Below are positions 1 through 6,410 of a DNA stretch of 21,574 nt, piece after piece. Made by a program: the position numbers and the translations under genes. This DNA comes from JABICX01 sp964528765. GTDB lineage: Archaea; Nanobdellota; Nanobdellia; UBA10117; JABICX01. The notes under the pieces were generated by a model. That model had not been told where the DNA came from. It did not search any database and saw only the letters and a program-made list of their open reading frames with translations. The stretch's first letter is position 1. Each line of letters begins with the position of its first letter. The stretch covers positions 1-21,574 of the forward strand of contig CAZGVA010000016.1 in the NCBI GenBank assembly GCA_964528765.1. The letters run 5' to 3'.

Positions 1-701
1 ATTAAATAATATACAACAGAAATAGCAAAAAATGCTGCTATATATGTCAAAATAAACATAATAAAATCTCTACCTTCGATCGTTATTTTATTTTTTCTGA
101 ATTTCAAGACAAACAAAACAGAGAATATTGCTAGTATAGATATAACATAATTCACAATTTGTGCCTCAATCGAAAGAAATGAAGAAATTCCACCTAAAAG
201 TGATCCAATAAAAATAATTATAAACTGGTCAAAGGTACTTCCTGCTAATTCTTCAGACATCGTCGGTAGATTATATCTACGTAAATACCACCAAAGAATT
301 GTTGAAATAACTATTCCTAAAAAACCCACTAATAATATTGCGTGAGAAAAGTTTTCATCTAAATAATATATTCTATCTAAAATTGCTTCGGGAAGATGCG
401 CACTTAATCCAGATTCCTTTAGAAAAACATCATTAATATCATTTGCAGCATAATGAAAACCTGCACCAGATGAAATTAAAGCAACGCTAGCTAACAAAAG
501 TGCAAAAACAAAATCAATTCGTTTAATGCCTTGTCTCTCAACATCAAAGGCAATTACTACAAAAAAGTAAAGGGTTATTGCAAAAATTGGAGGAAATAAA
601 ACTGAAGACGCTAACTTGGAAATTTCCGATAAATTAAGAAATGCAGCCATAATGATGAATTCAACAGCAGAAAAAAGTAAAAGTTTAGTGAATTTTCTCA
701 T
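1..701 (-). CDS. Multi-pass membrane protein, 3' end cut off by window edge
   Basis: The frame is open from the ATG at 701 to the window edge (233 codons, no stop), so the C-terminus is missing. The protein is very hydrophobic, with about seven membrane segments (near residues 6-22, 33-52, 62-80, 118-138, 158-175, 180-198 and 212-232). Between segments three and four lie two polar clusters that could form a membrane-embedded site: HYAAND at 83-88 and YYLDENFSH at 112-120. I do not recognise a named family; a metal-dependent membrane hydrolase is a guess based only on the His/Asp/Glu clusters. A TATA-like CTATTTATC on the minus strand (about 725-733) lies 28 bp ahead of the ATG, which supports this start and a leaderless transcript. 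It is divergent from tRNA-Trp. Confidence 0.75.
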   Translation of the reverse strand, partial: MRKFTKLLLFSAVEFIIMAAFLNLSEISKLASSVLFPPIFAITLYFFVVIAFDVERQGIKRIDFVFALLLASVALISSGAGFHYAANDINDVFLKESGLSAHLPEAILDRIYYLDENFSHAILLVGFLGIVISTILWWYLRRYNLPTMSEELAGSTFDQFIIIFIGSLLGGISSFLSIEAQIVNYVISILAIFSVLFVLKFRKNKITIEGRDFIMFILTYIAAFFAISVVYYL

Positions 702-723
702 AAGGTTTTGAGTTCCATCGATC

Positions 724-737
724 GATAAATAGTTTTC
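724..737 (-). promoter_or_regulatory. Archaeal TATA/BRE for the membrane protein at 1-701
   Basis: On the minus strand GAAAACTATTTATC reads as an A-rich BRE followed by a TATA element centred about 28 bp ahead of the ATG at 701. That is the spacing of a leaderless archaeal transcript. Confidence 0.45.
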
Positions 738-747
738 TATACTATGA

Positions 748-763
748 CGAAAACTTTAAAAAC
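748..763 (+). promoter_or_regulatory. Strong BRE/TATA with no protein gene directly behind it
   Basis: CGAAAACTTTAAAAAC is a close match to an archaeal BRE (CGAAA) plus TATA (TTTAAAA) on the plus strand. The predicted start of transcription is near 783, but tRNA-Trp starts only at 894 and no protein frame of note lies between. It may drive a long-leader tRNA-Trp precursor, continuing into the Trp operon, or a separate small RNA at about 783-890. Confidence 0.45.
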
Positions 764-893
764 AATTCAAAATACGTAGAATTGGTTAGCAATGGTATAT
801 GGTGAGTATCCCTGGACAAATTAAGAACACTTTGCTAGCTGAAAGTTTCGTTTTAGGTGATTATTTTTGGTGTTAGCCTTAGCGAAAGAAAAC

Positions 894-1030
894 GGGGTCC
901 TAGCATAACCCGGCAGTGTGGTCGGCTCCAAGGAATCCCTTCTTTAAAAAAGAAGGTTTTACAATCCCAAGAAATTATTCTTGTGGAAAGGAGTGCCCGA
1001 TTAATGGGGGTTCAAATCCCTCGGACCCCA
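894..1030 (+). tRNA. tRNA-Trp(CCA) with a 64-nt intron at 37/38
   Basis: The acceptor GGGGTCC (894-900) pairs with GGACCCC (1023-1029), with discriminator A at 1030 and no encoded CCA. The D-stem is GCAT/GTGT, the anticodon stem GTCGG (921-925)/CCGAT (997-1001), and the T-stem GGGGG/CCCTC around loop TTCAAAT. The anticodon loop is C-T-CCA-A plus C at 996, interrupted by an intron at 932-995. CTCC pairs with GGAG inside the intron, leaving 3-nt bulges AAG and TGC, the bulge-helix-bulge cut by the archaeal splicing endonuclease. The intron folds into two AT-rich hairpins. I see no C (RUGAUGA) or D (CUGA) boxes, unlike euryarchaeal tRNA-Trp introns that double as C/D guide RNAs. The gene stands directly ahead of the operon that contains TrpRS. 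Confidence 0.93.
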
Positions 1031-1106
1031 GTTTATTTATTCAGACAATTTTTTTGTCCCATTCTTTTTAAAGAAGATAAATTAAATAAAGTTAAGAGAA
1101 AATACA

Positions 1107-1184
1107 ATGAAAATAAAAACAATATGTGAGGCGTCAGTAAAGTCTGGCTTGACTGGCGAATGTCAGTGGCATACAACCGTTTGA
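1107..1184 (+). other. Possible upstream ORF/leader with a Trp codon and a hairpin
   Basis: An ATG at 1107 opens a 25-codon frame ending at TGA 1182-1184, with a single Trp codon (TGG 1167-1169) four codons before its last. A TATA-like CTTTTTAAAG near 1066-1075 would start transcription about 12 nt ahead of this ATG. The frame overlaps a hairpin: CGTCAGT (1132-1138) pairs with ACTGGCG (1152-1158), enclosing AAG/CTT. It could be a leader peptide for the downstream operon, the true N-terminus of the winged-helix gene joined through a +1 shift, or chance. It could also be non-coding RNA: an ACA triplet lies 14 nt after the hairpin, as in archaeal H/ACA guides, but the lower stem is weak. Confidence 0.2.
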
Positions 1185-1230
1185 ATCATTTCTAGATGTA
1201 TTTATCTCAACGCGAACTAAACAAGTTCTT

Positions 1231-1431
1231 TTGTCTCTTGTTGATAAGCAAGGTTTGAATCAATATCAAATAGTTAAACGGATTTCTCAAGAACAGAATT
1301 TAGCAACAAGCACAATTAAGTCAGTTCTAGCCAAATTAAAGAGAGCTAATTTAATTATATCAAATGGAAGCGTTGAGCTAACTGATTTAGGAAGATTTGT
1401 AGTTGGGATTTTTGTAAGTAGGACGCGATGA
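1231..1431 (+). CDS. Small winged-helix DNA-binding protein (N-terminus uncertain)
   Basis: The 66-aa product from a TTG start looks like a winged helix: helices near residues 1-8, 10-20 and 26-41, then a wing around SNGSVELTDLG. The start is doubtful. The same frame is open upstream to 1153 and encodes protein-like residues (FLDVFISTRTKQVLLSL) that would complete helix 1, yet it holds no ATG, GTG or TTG before 1231, and no Shine-Dalgarno precedes 1231. The real protein probably begins further upstream, through an unusual start, a frameshift from the ATG at 1107, or a sequencing error. It overlaps the next gene by 4 nt (ATGA at 1428-1431) and is the likely regulator of the operon. Its size and wing suit an operator-binding repressor; any ligand is unknown. 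Confidence 0.6.
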   Translation: MSLVDKQGLNQYQIVKRISQEQNLATSTIKSVLAKLKRANLIISNGSVELTDLGRFVVGIFVSRTR

Positions 1432-2564
1432 AAAACCGTAATAATATTGAAGAAATTATTAATATTGCATTATTTGATTTAGTTCCACACAAAAAAAAGG
1501 AAATACTGGGGAAACTAAAACAATTAGCATTATTTACTTCATCAGTTGATAAATTAAAACCAAAAATGCGCAATAAATTATTACATTATTTTTCTGAATC
1601 TGAACTAGAACAAGTCTTTGTAGCTTATCAAAACCCTACATATAGTAAAGTTGCGCAAGAATATCGTCAATTATCTCAGAGCATTAAATTTCCTAGCACC
1701 ATATCTACATCAGTCATAAAAACACATAGTAGAACTAATGATTTTTACACTAAGTTTGACAATAAAACTGCTCTTGATAAAACATTAAAGTTTTGTATGA
1801 ATTTGGAATCTATCTGCAGAAATAATAGCAAAATAGTAATAGGTGCTAGCAATAATTTATTTAACTTCATATATTCATTGTTTGATAAAAAACTTGATAA
1901 CGTATCAATATATGGTGCAGTGTGTGCTGATTACAACAAAGATTTTTCATTGGGTGATGGAATCAGTCCCAGTGCTAGGACGTATATGTATAATAGTCCA
2001 CGACTATTAGATCTATTTGATAGTTTTGGAATTACGCCAACTTTTAGTATACTTCTAGCAGACACTGAATCAGATATGCCTGAAGTATTAAATCGATTAA
2101 CTGACGGTGATCTTAATGAATTTACTGCTCGTTGTCAGCAATCTGTTAATAAGATAAATGAACAATCAGATAATCGAATTATTGGATACAGATTTAGGGA
2201 CTTTTTTTCAAGTGATTGTTTTTACAAAATGCAGGAAACCTTTGAAGATAGAATTAAAAAAACAAAGAGCATAAGCACGAATAATTATTTAGGTGATATA
2301 TCCACTAAACGTGAATTTAAGTATAGAGATATACTTGGTAGAAACGAAAATGATTTTGAATTAACTATTCGATATATGGCACAGTATATGGCTTTTAGTG
2401 TGCTTTTACGAAATCATGTTGGTATAGATAAGTTAGATAAACTAATATTTGTTAATTATGAAAGTCCAAATGTAAATTTATTTAACAATTGTTCTCTCAC
2501 AAGATACGATCCACTGGATAAATTAACTAATGTGACTGTGCCCATTATCAAAATACTTCAATGA
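1428..2564 (+). CDS. Cyclodipeptide-synthase-like (aminoacyl-tRNA-using?) protein
   Basis: A 378-aa soluble protein. I propose a remote relationship to tRNA-dependent cyclodipeptide synthases (AlbC type, about 240 aa, class-I-aaRS-like Rossmann fold). Matching elements occur in order: a hydrophobic strand ending in IGAS (138-141), like the G-x-S that carries the catalytic Ser of AlbC; a strand FSILLADTESD (206-216), like VYVDT; a Cys/Lys/Arg-rich helix (231-246); NRIIGYRFRDF (249-259); a helix with RYMAQY (315-320), at the place of the catalytic Y-x3-E; and FVNYESP (341-347), at the place of the C-terminal Tyr. The Y-x3-E glutamate appears as Tyr320. About 130 N-terminal residues and an insert at 150-202 are extra. 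The gene is linked by 4-nt overlaps to a regulator upstream and, through one gene, to TrpRS. The alignment is by eye; another Rossmann-like enzyme is possible. Confidence 0.45.
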   Translation: MKNRNNIEEIINIALFDLVPHKKKEILGKLKQLALFTSSVDKLKPKMRNKLLHYFSESELEQVFVAYQNPTYSKVAQEYRQLSQSIKFPSTISTSVIKTHSRTNDFYTKFDNKTALDKTLKFCMNLESICRNNSKIVIGASNNLFNFIYSLFDKKLDNVSIYGAVCADYNKDFSLGDGISPSARTYMYNSPRLLDLFDSFGITPTFSILLADTESDMPEVLNRLTDGDLNEFTARCQQSVNKINEQSDNRIIGYRFRDFFSSDCFYKMQETFEDRIKKTKSISTNNYLGDISTKREFKYRDILGRNENDFELTIRYMAQYMAFSVLLRNHVGIDKLDKLIFVNYESPNVNLFNNCSLTRYDPLDKLTNVTVPIIKILQ

Positions 2565-3241
2565 AAATGAAAATTATTAAATGCGCACCATATCCATATC
2601 TCAAAGAGGGATGTAGTTTATATGAAAGCTTTGATTTACTTGGTAAGAGTATATATTCACCACAGATATTTGATAATTCAGTTATAAAGAATGACTTTTC
2701 AGATGTAAGGATTATATTATGTTCAGACACATTAAGAGCGATACAAACAGCAAATCTCATTCAAAAAAAGATTAAACATATTATAAAAATTATTCCAACT
2801 AATTTGTTACGGGAAGTAGCTCATGCAATGAACCAATTCATAAATGAAATGGAATTTAACAACAACGGTGAAGAATATAAAATAAAGACAAGTTCTGAAA
2901 TTAAGTATTTTAATGTCAATATTAGACTTGCTAGAAAAAGATTTATTGAGGCTTTTGTAAAAAATCAATTAACTGAAAGTAAAGAATCTGTAATAAATCG
3001 TATCCAAGACTTGCTACAGGTTCTAAAGGAACTTGCAAAAGATAATAAACAAATTTTATGTATATCGCATGGATTTTTTATACGAATAATGCAATTAATA
3101 CACGCTGATATAAATATCCTTAATAAACCGTTGGAGTTAGTAAAACTGTTTAATCCAAACACAAAAGGATGTGGTTCTGGTGAAGGGTTTGAAATTGACT
3201 TAGAAACTATTAATAACGAAAAGCGAGGTGAAATAAAATGA
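2561..3241 (+). CDS. Histidine-phosphatase-superfamily-like protein lacking the RHG motif
   Basis: A 226-aa protein with the layout of the histidine phosphatase (phosphoglycerate mutase-like) superfamily. CSDTLRAIQTA (54-64) matches the second-arginine motif, LLREV supplies the acidic segment, and CISHGFFIRIM matches the C-terminal His motif. The N-terminal strand that should carry Arg-His-Gly reads IIKCAPYPYL, so the nucleophilic histidine is replaced by Cys and the Arg by Lys. Ordinary phosphohistidine chemistry is therefore unlikely; it may bind a phosphorylated ligand or act by another route. It overlaps both neighbours by 4 nt and sits between the CDPS-like gene and TrpRS, which suggests a role with a nucleotide, tRNA or phosphorylated product of that pathway. 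Family assignment is fairly safe; function is open. Confidence 0.65.
   Translation: MKMKIIKCAPYPYLKEGCSLYESFDLLGKSIYSPQIFDNSVIKNDFSDVRIILCSDTLRAIQTANLIQKKIKHIIKIIPTNLLREVAHAMNQFINEMEFNNNGEEYKIKTSSEIKYFNVNIRLARKRFIEAFVKNQLTESKESVINRIQDLLQVLKELAKDNKQILCISHGFFIRIMQLIHADINILNKPLELVKLFNPNTKGCGSGEGFEIDLETINNEKRGEIK
3223..3230 (+). promoter_or_regulatory. Strong Shine-Dalgarno for TrpRS
   Basis: GAGGTG at 3225-3230, followed by A and six further bases before the ATG at 3238, is a strong ribosome binding site inside the end of the upstream gene. It fixes the TrpRS start and would let TrpRS be translated well within the overlapping operon. Confidence 0.7.
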
Positions 3242-4317
3242 GTAAAGAAAACAAAGTTGATCCGTTTGGAACATCTGAGATTAAGGATTATGATAAATTG
3301 CTTAAAGAGTTTGGCGTATCTGCATTTAAACCATTAGTAAAATACTTGCCCAATCCAATTTATCTTTATCGTCGAGGCATTATTTATGGTCATCGTGATT
3401 TTGAGATGATTATTGATGCAATAGAAAAGAAAAGGCCTTTTGCAGTTCTTCATGGCATTAAACCATCCAATTTCTTTCATATTGGCTCAAAAATGGTTGT
3501 TGATCAGCTAGTTTATTTACAAAAACAAGGTGGAACAATTTACTTTTGTATTGCCGATATAGAAAGCTTAGCAGATAATGAAATTCCATTAAACGAAGCA
3601 ACCAAAATAACTCGAGATAATATTATTGATTGTATTGCTTTAGGACTAGACCCAAAAAAAACTATATTTTACCGACAAAGTAATGATCTCACAGTCCTAC
3701 GCGCTGCACAAGTATTTTCAAATAATGTAACAAATAATATGCTCAAATCAATATATGGTCCGCATGAAATTAGATTATATAATGCAGCTTTAACCCAAAT
3801 TGGAGATATTTTAAAACCTCAACTTGAAAATGGGAAAATTCCAACAGTTATACCGGGTGGATTTGACCAAGACCCACATATTAGATTAACGCGAGATGTT
3901 GCTAGAAAACATAAATTAATCCCACCAGCTGGAACATATCATAAATTTATTGGTGCATTAACTGGATCTCCAAAAATGAGTAAACGTGAGCCAGAAGGAA
4001 TTATTTTCTTAAATGACTCTGCTGAAGTAGCTTGCAGAAAAATTAAGAAAAAAGCATTTACCGGTGGACGAATTACGCCTGAAGAACAAAGAGCATTAGG
4101 TGGACAACCCGATATTTGCAAAGTATTTGAATTATATAAATTTGGTTTAATTGAAGATGATAAAAAACTTGCAGATATTAAAAAACGTTGCTCAAGTGGT
4201 GATTTACTTTGTGGTGATTGCAAAAAGATTGCTTGTGAAAAAATGACTAAATTCAGTACAACACATCTGAAAAAAAGAAAGCAAGCAGAAAAAATTGTTG
4301 ATAAGATTCTAAAGTAA
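3238..4317 (+). CDS. trpS: Tryptophan--tRNA ligase (archaeal type)
   Basis: A class I aminoacyl-tRNA synthetase that charges tRNA-Trp with tryptophan using ATP. At 359 aa it has the archaeal/eukaryotic TrpRS signatures: DPFG near the N-terminus, HGIKPSNFFHIG as the HIGH-type motif, IADIESLADN, the tryptophan-pocket segment GGFDQDPHIRLTRD, GTYHKFIGALTGSPKMSKR with the KMSKS-type loop, then FTGGRITPEEQRALGG and a C-terminal basic helix with CGDC. All catalytic motifs look intact, so it can serve as the housekeeping enzyme. Its start overlaps the stop of the phosphatase-like gene (ATGA) and is preceded by a strong Shine-Dalgarno. It is the fourth gene of an overlapping operon, and tRNA-Trp lies 2.2 kb upstream on the same strand. 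Confidence 0.95.
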   Translation: MSKENKVDPFGTSEIKDYDKLLKEFGVSAFKPLVKYLPNPIYLYRRGIIYGHRDFEMIIDAIEKKRPFAVLHGIKPSNFFHIGSKMVVDQLVYLQKQGGTIYFCIADIESLADNEIPLNEATKITRDNIIDCIALGLDPKKTIFYRQSNDLTVLRAAQVFSNNVTNNMLKSIYGPHEIRLYNAALTQIGDILKPQLENGKIPTVIPGGFDQDPHIRLTRDVARKHKLIPPAGTYHKFIGALTGSPKMSKREPEGIIFLNDSAEVACRKIKKKAFTGGRITPEEQRALGGQPDICKVFELYKFGLIEDDKKLADIKKRCSSGDLLCGDCKKIACEKMTKFSTTHLKKRKQAEKIVDKILK

Positions 4318-4318
4318 A

Positions 4319-5059
4319 ATGGATATAATTATACTAATTGGATTATTTATATTAGGTTTTATGACCGCATTTCTTGGCGGAATTGCTGGTGGCGGTGGAA
4401 TGTTATCAGGTATTGGATTGATATTGTTAGGTTTACCTGCGCAAGTAGCCGTTGCAACAAATAAATTTGCTGCAATAGGTTATTTTGGTTCTAGTGCAGC
4501 TAAATTTCATAAAGAAGGGCAAATTGAATGGAAATATTTCGCACCAATATTAACTGTACGAATTTTGGGAGTATTGCTTGGTATGAAATTATTATTAGAT
4601 CTTGATTCAGAGATTGTTCTTAAAATTGTAGGAGTACTCCTTATCACACTAGTTCCTTTTTTGTTTATCAAAGATTTTGGGATATTGGAGAAAAAAACAT
4701 CAAAATCCAAAAGATATGTAGGTTATGTAATTTATTTTGCGATCTCAGTTTACGCGGGATTTTTCGGTGGAGGATCTGGATTATTAGCACTAGTTGCATT
4801 TGTACCATTTTTTGGTTTAACATTTATTAAATCAAGTGCTTTGAATAAAATCGCGAGCATATTTGCAATTATCTTGTCAGTAATATTGTTTGCATATTTA
4901 GGATATATTAATTATGAATATGGAATACCTCTTCTATTTGGTATGAGTCTAGGTGGTTGGATTGGTGCACATGCGGCGATTAAAAAAGGTAACAAATTTG
5001 TTAGATATATAATAGTGATTGTATTAATTTTATCTGGAATTAAGCTTCTTTTCTTTTAG
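4319..5059 (+). CDS. TSUP (TauE/SafE) family membrane transporter
   Basis: A 246-aa integral membrane protein with about eight helices and the internal two-fold repeat of the TSUP family (sulfite/organosulfonate exporter-like, COG0730). Glycine-rich N-terminal motifs of each half are visible: FLGGIAGGGGMLSGIGL with ATNKFAAIGYFGSSAAKF in the first, and FFGGGSGLLALVAFVPFFG with SALNKIASIFA in the second. Substrates in the family are small anions such as sulfite, sulfoacetate or thiosulfate; this one cannot be assigned. It starts 1 nt after the TrpRS stop, so it is probably co-transcribed with the Trp operon, though a functional link is unproven. Confidence 0.88.
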   Translation: MDIIILIGLFILGFMTAFLGGIAGGGGMLSGIGLILLGLPAQVAVATNKFAAIGYFGSSAAKFHKEGQIEWKYFAPILTVRILGVLLGMKLLLDLDSEIVLKIVGVLLITLVPFLFIKDFGILEKKTSKSKRYVGYVIYFAISVYAGFFGGGSGLLALVAFVPFFGLTFIKSSALNKIASIFAIILSVILFAYLGYINYEYGIPLLFGMSLGGWIGAHAAIKKGNKFVRYIIVIVLILSGIKLLFF

Positions 5060-5072
5060 GAAAACTTATATG
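5059..5072 (+). promoter_or_regulatory. BRE/TATA for the small membrane protein at 5094
   Basis: GGAAAACTTATATG begins on the last base of the TSUP stop codon. The TATA centre is about 25 bp before the ATG at 5094, which predicts a leaderless transcript independent of the Trp operon. Confidence 0.55.
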
Positions 5073-5093
5073 TTTTGAAATATACAATCAAAC

Positions 5094-5411
5094 ATGATAT
5101 GGTTGTATATTCTATTGATTTTCATTATAGTTATACTTGAGTTTCTAGATGAAATTCTAACAAAATTTGATTTGAATAAATTTGGAATCCAGCAAGAAAG
5201 CAACAAAATCATAAAAAAACTAGAAGAAAAAGAGGGTGAAAAAGGAGTTTTTACTTACAAACTATTATCTATAATTGGATTTACAATAATTAGTTGGTTC
5301 ATTTATCAAATGGATGCACTTTATTTTTACATTTTAGCTGGATTTATTATATTACTATATTTGTTAGTAGTATTACATAATTTTAAAATACTAAAATCAA
5401 AAATCGCCTAA
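5094..5411 (+). CDS. Small three-helix membrane protein, unrecognised
   Basis: A 105-aa protein with one N-terminal membrane helix (residues 2-18), a charged cytoplasmic-type segment rich in Lys/Glu (about 24-50), and two further helices (about 56-72 and 75-96). No family is recognised. It has its own BRE/TATA at 5059-5072, and its last 15 nt overlap the end of the convergent FEN1 gene. The nearest in-frame alternatives give no better start, and the promoter spacing supports ATG 5094. Confidence 0.65.
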   Translation: MIWLYILLIFIIVILEFLDEILTKFDLNKFGIQQESNKIIKKLEEKEGEKGVFTYKLLSIIGFTIISWFIYQMDALYFYILAGFIILLYLLVVLHNFKILKSKIA

Positions 5412-6380
5412 ACTGGATTGATTTTTATCTATTTTCATTTTTTTAGGACTTAATGCTGAATTAATTCTATCTTCTTTAAATCCATGTCTTTCGCAAAGAA
5501 TCTCACGAATTTTCTGAAAATTCATAGGTTTCCATTCAAGTGAATAATTACTAGTAATGGCAGGTTTTAAGAAAATATTGCGTACTGCATCTAAACGTGG
5601 TATTTTTTCTTTATATTCAGAAAAACGATTTTCTTGAATTATTTTTACTGCAGTTTTTGGTCCAACTCCCTTAATACCCGTATTATAATCTGTACCCACA
5701 AGAATTGCTACATTTACAAGTTTTGGTAAATCCATTTTAAGTACATTAAGTATATCTGCTAAAGTTAGTAATTCTGAAGAAATTAATCGCGTTTTTGTTT
5801 TTTTCTGCGAAACAGTAAGGTTTCGTACAACTTTATTTGCACCAAAAAGTAATGCATCATAATCTTGAGAAACAACTGCCCAAGCATGTCCTTGTTGAAC
5901 CATATATGCTGCTTGCGCTTCAGCGTCACCGACTGCTTGGACATGCGGTAAACCCATTGCTTCAATTAATTCTTTGGCTTCAACAACCATTTCATGTGTA
6001 AGTCTTGATGTTTGTTGCCCGTATTTCCTCGCACTTTCTAAATCACCTGATGCTAAGGCGATTTTGTGTTTTTCCGTAGCAGCAATTTTTATTTTAGCTC
6101 TCGATTCTTGTGTTTCAGATTTTAATTCAGGTGCCTCACCATCAAAAACAAAACAGGGTTGTGCTCCAACTTGCAATAGTTTGAGAGTTCGATAAAACAA
6201 GCCACTTAAATGAGAAGTAATATTTCCATTTTTATCCGTTAAAGGTGTTCCATCCCTTTGACGAATTGCTGAAAGAAATTGGTAAAGAATATTATATGCA
6301 TCGACCGCTAACTTTTTACCACGTAAATCTTCAATGGAAATTGGTTCTCTTACAACCAGATCCTTAAACGGTACACCCAT
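5397..6380 (-). CDS. fen: Flap endonuclease 1 (FEN1)
   Basis: A structure-specific 5' nuclease that removes RNA-primed 5' flaps during lagging-strand replication and long-patch base excision repair. At 327 aa it is close to the archaeal norm. It starts MGVPFKDLV, with the conserved Gly2 whose free amino group helps catalysis after Met removal. Metal-binding acids are visible: D27 (AVDAYN), D80 (FVFDGEAP), the GDAEAQAA segment, D173 and D175 (SQDYD), and D231 (GTDYN, in the helix-hairpin-helix region GIKGVGPKTA). The first acid of the usual GEAEAQAA is Asp152 here instead of Glu. The extreme C-terminus, QSSLGDF, is a PCNA-binding PIP box. A TATA (CTTTAAAATA, minus strand) about 26 bp ahead overlaps the stop codon of the upstream gene. 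Confidence 0.96.
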   Translation of the reverse strand: MGVPFKDLVVREPISIEDLRGKKLAVDAYNILYQFLSAIRQRDGTPLTDKNGNITSHLSGLFYRTLKLLQVGAQPCFVFDGEAPELKSETQESRAKIKIAATEKHKIALASGDLESARKYGQQTSRLTHEMVVEAKELIEAMGLPHVQAVGDAEAQAAYMVQQGHAWAVVSQDYDALLFGANKVVRNLTVSQKKTKTRLISSELLTLADILNVLKMDLPKLVNVAILVGTDYNTGIKGVGPKTAVKIIQENRFSEYKEKIPRLDAVRNIFLKPAITSNYSLEWKPMNFQKIREILCERHGFKEDRINSALSPKKMKIDKNQSSLGDF

Positions 6381-6400
6381 AATTTTAATTAAAATCTTAA

Positions 6401-6410
6401 TATTTTAAAG
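6401..6410 (-). promoter_or_regulatory. TATA element for FEN1, overlapping the previous stop codon
   Basis: On the minus strand CTTTAAAATA is centred about 26 bp ahead of the FEN1 ATG (6380). It includes the TAA of the gene at 6405-7331, so FEN1 is probably transcribed separately and without a leader. Confidence 0.45.

Noticed and set aside
932..995. tRNA-Trp intron as a C/D-box guide RNA
   Set aside because: Euryarchaeal tRNA-Trp introns often are guides, but no RUGAUGA or CUGA boxes are present in this one.
857..1129. A 90-codon open frame on the plus strand
   Set aside because: It runs straight through the exons and intron of tRNA-Trp; the RNA structure explains the sequence.
4319..5059. 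TSUP transporter as a tryptophan or dipeptide exporter belonging to the Trp operon
   Set aside because: It is only 1 nt after TrpRS, but known TSUP substrates are small sulfur-containing or organic anions and nothing in the sequence supports a Trp product.
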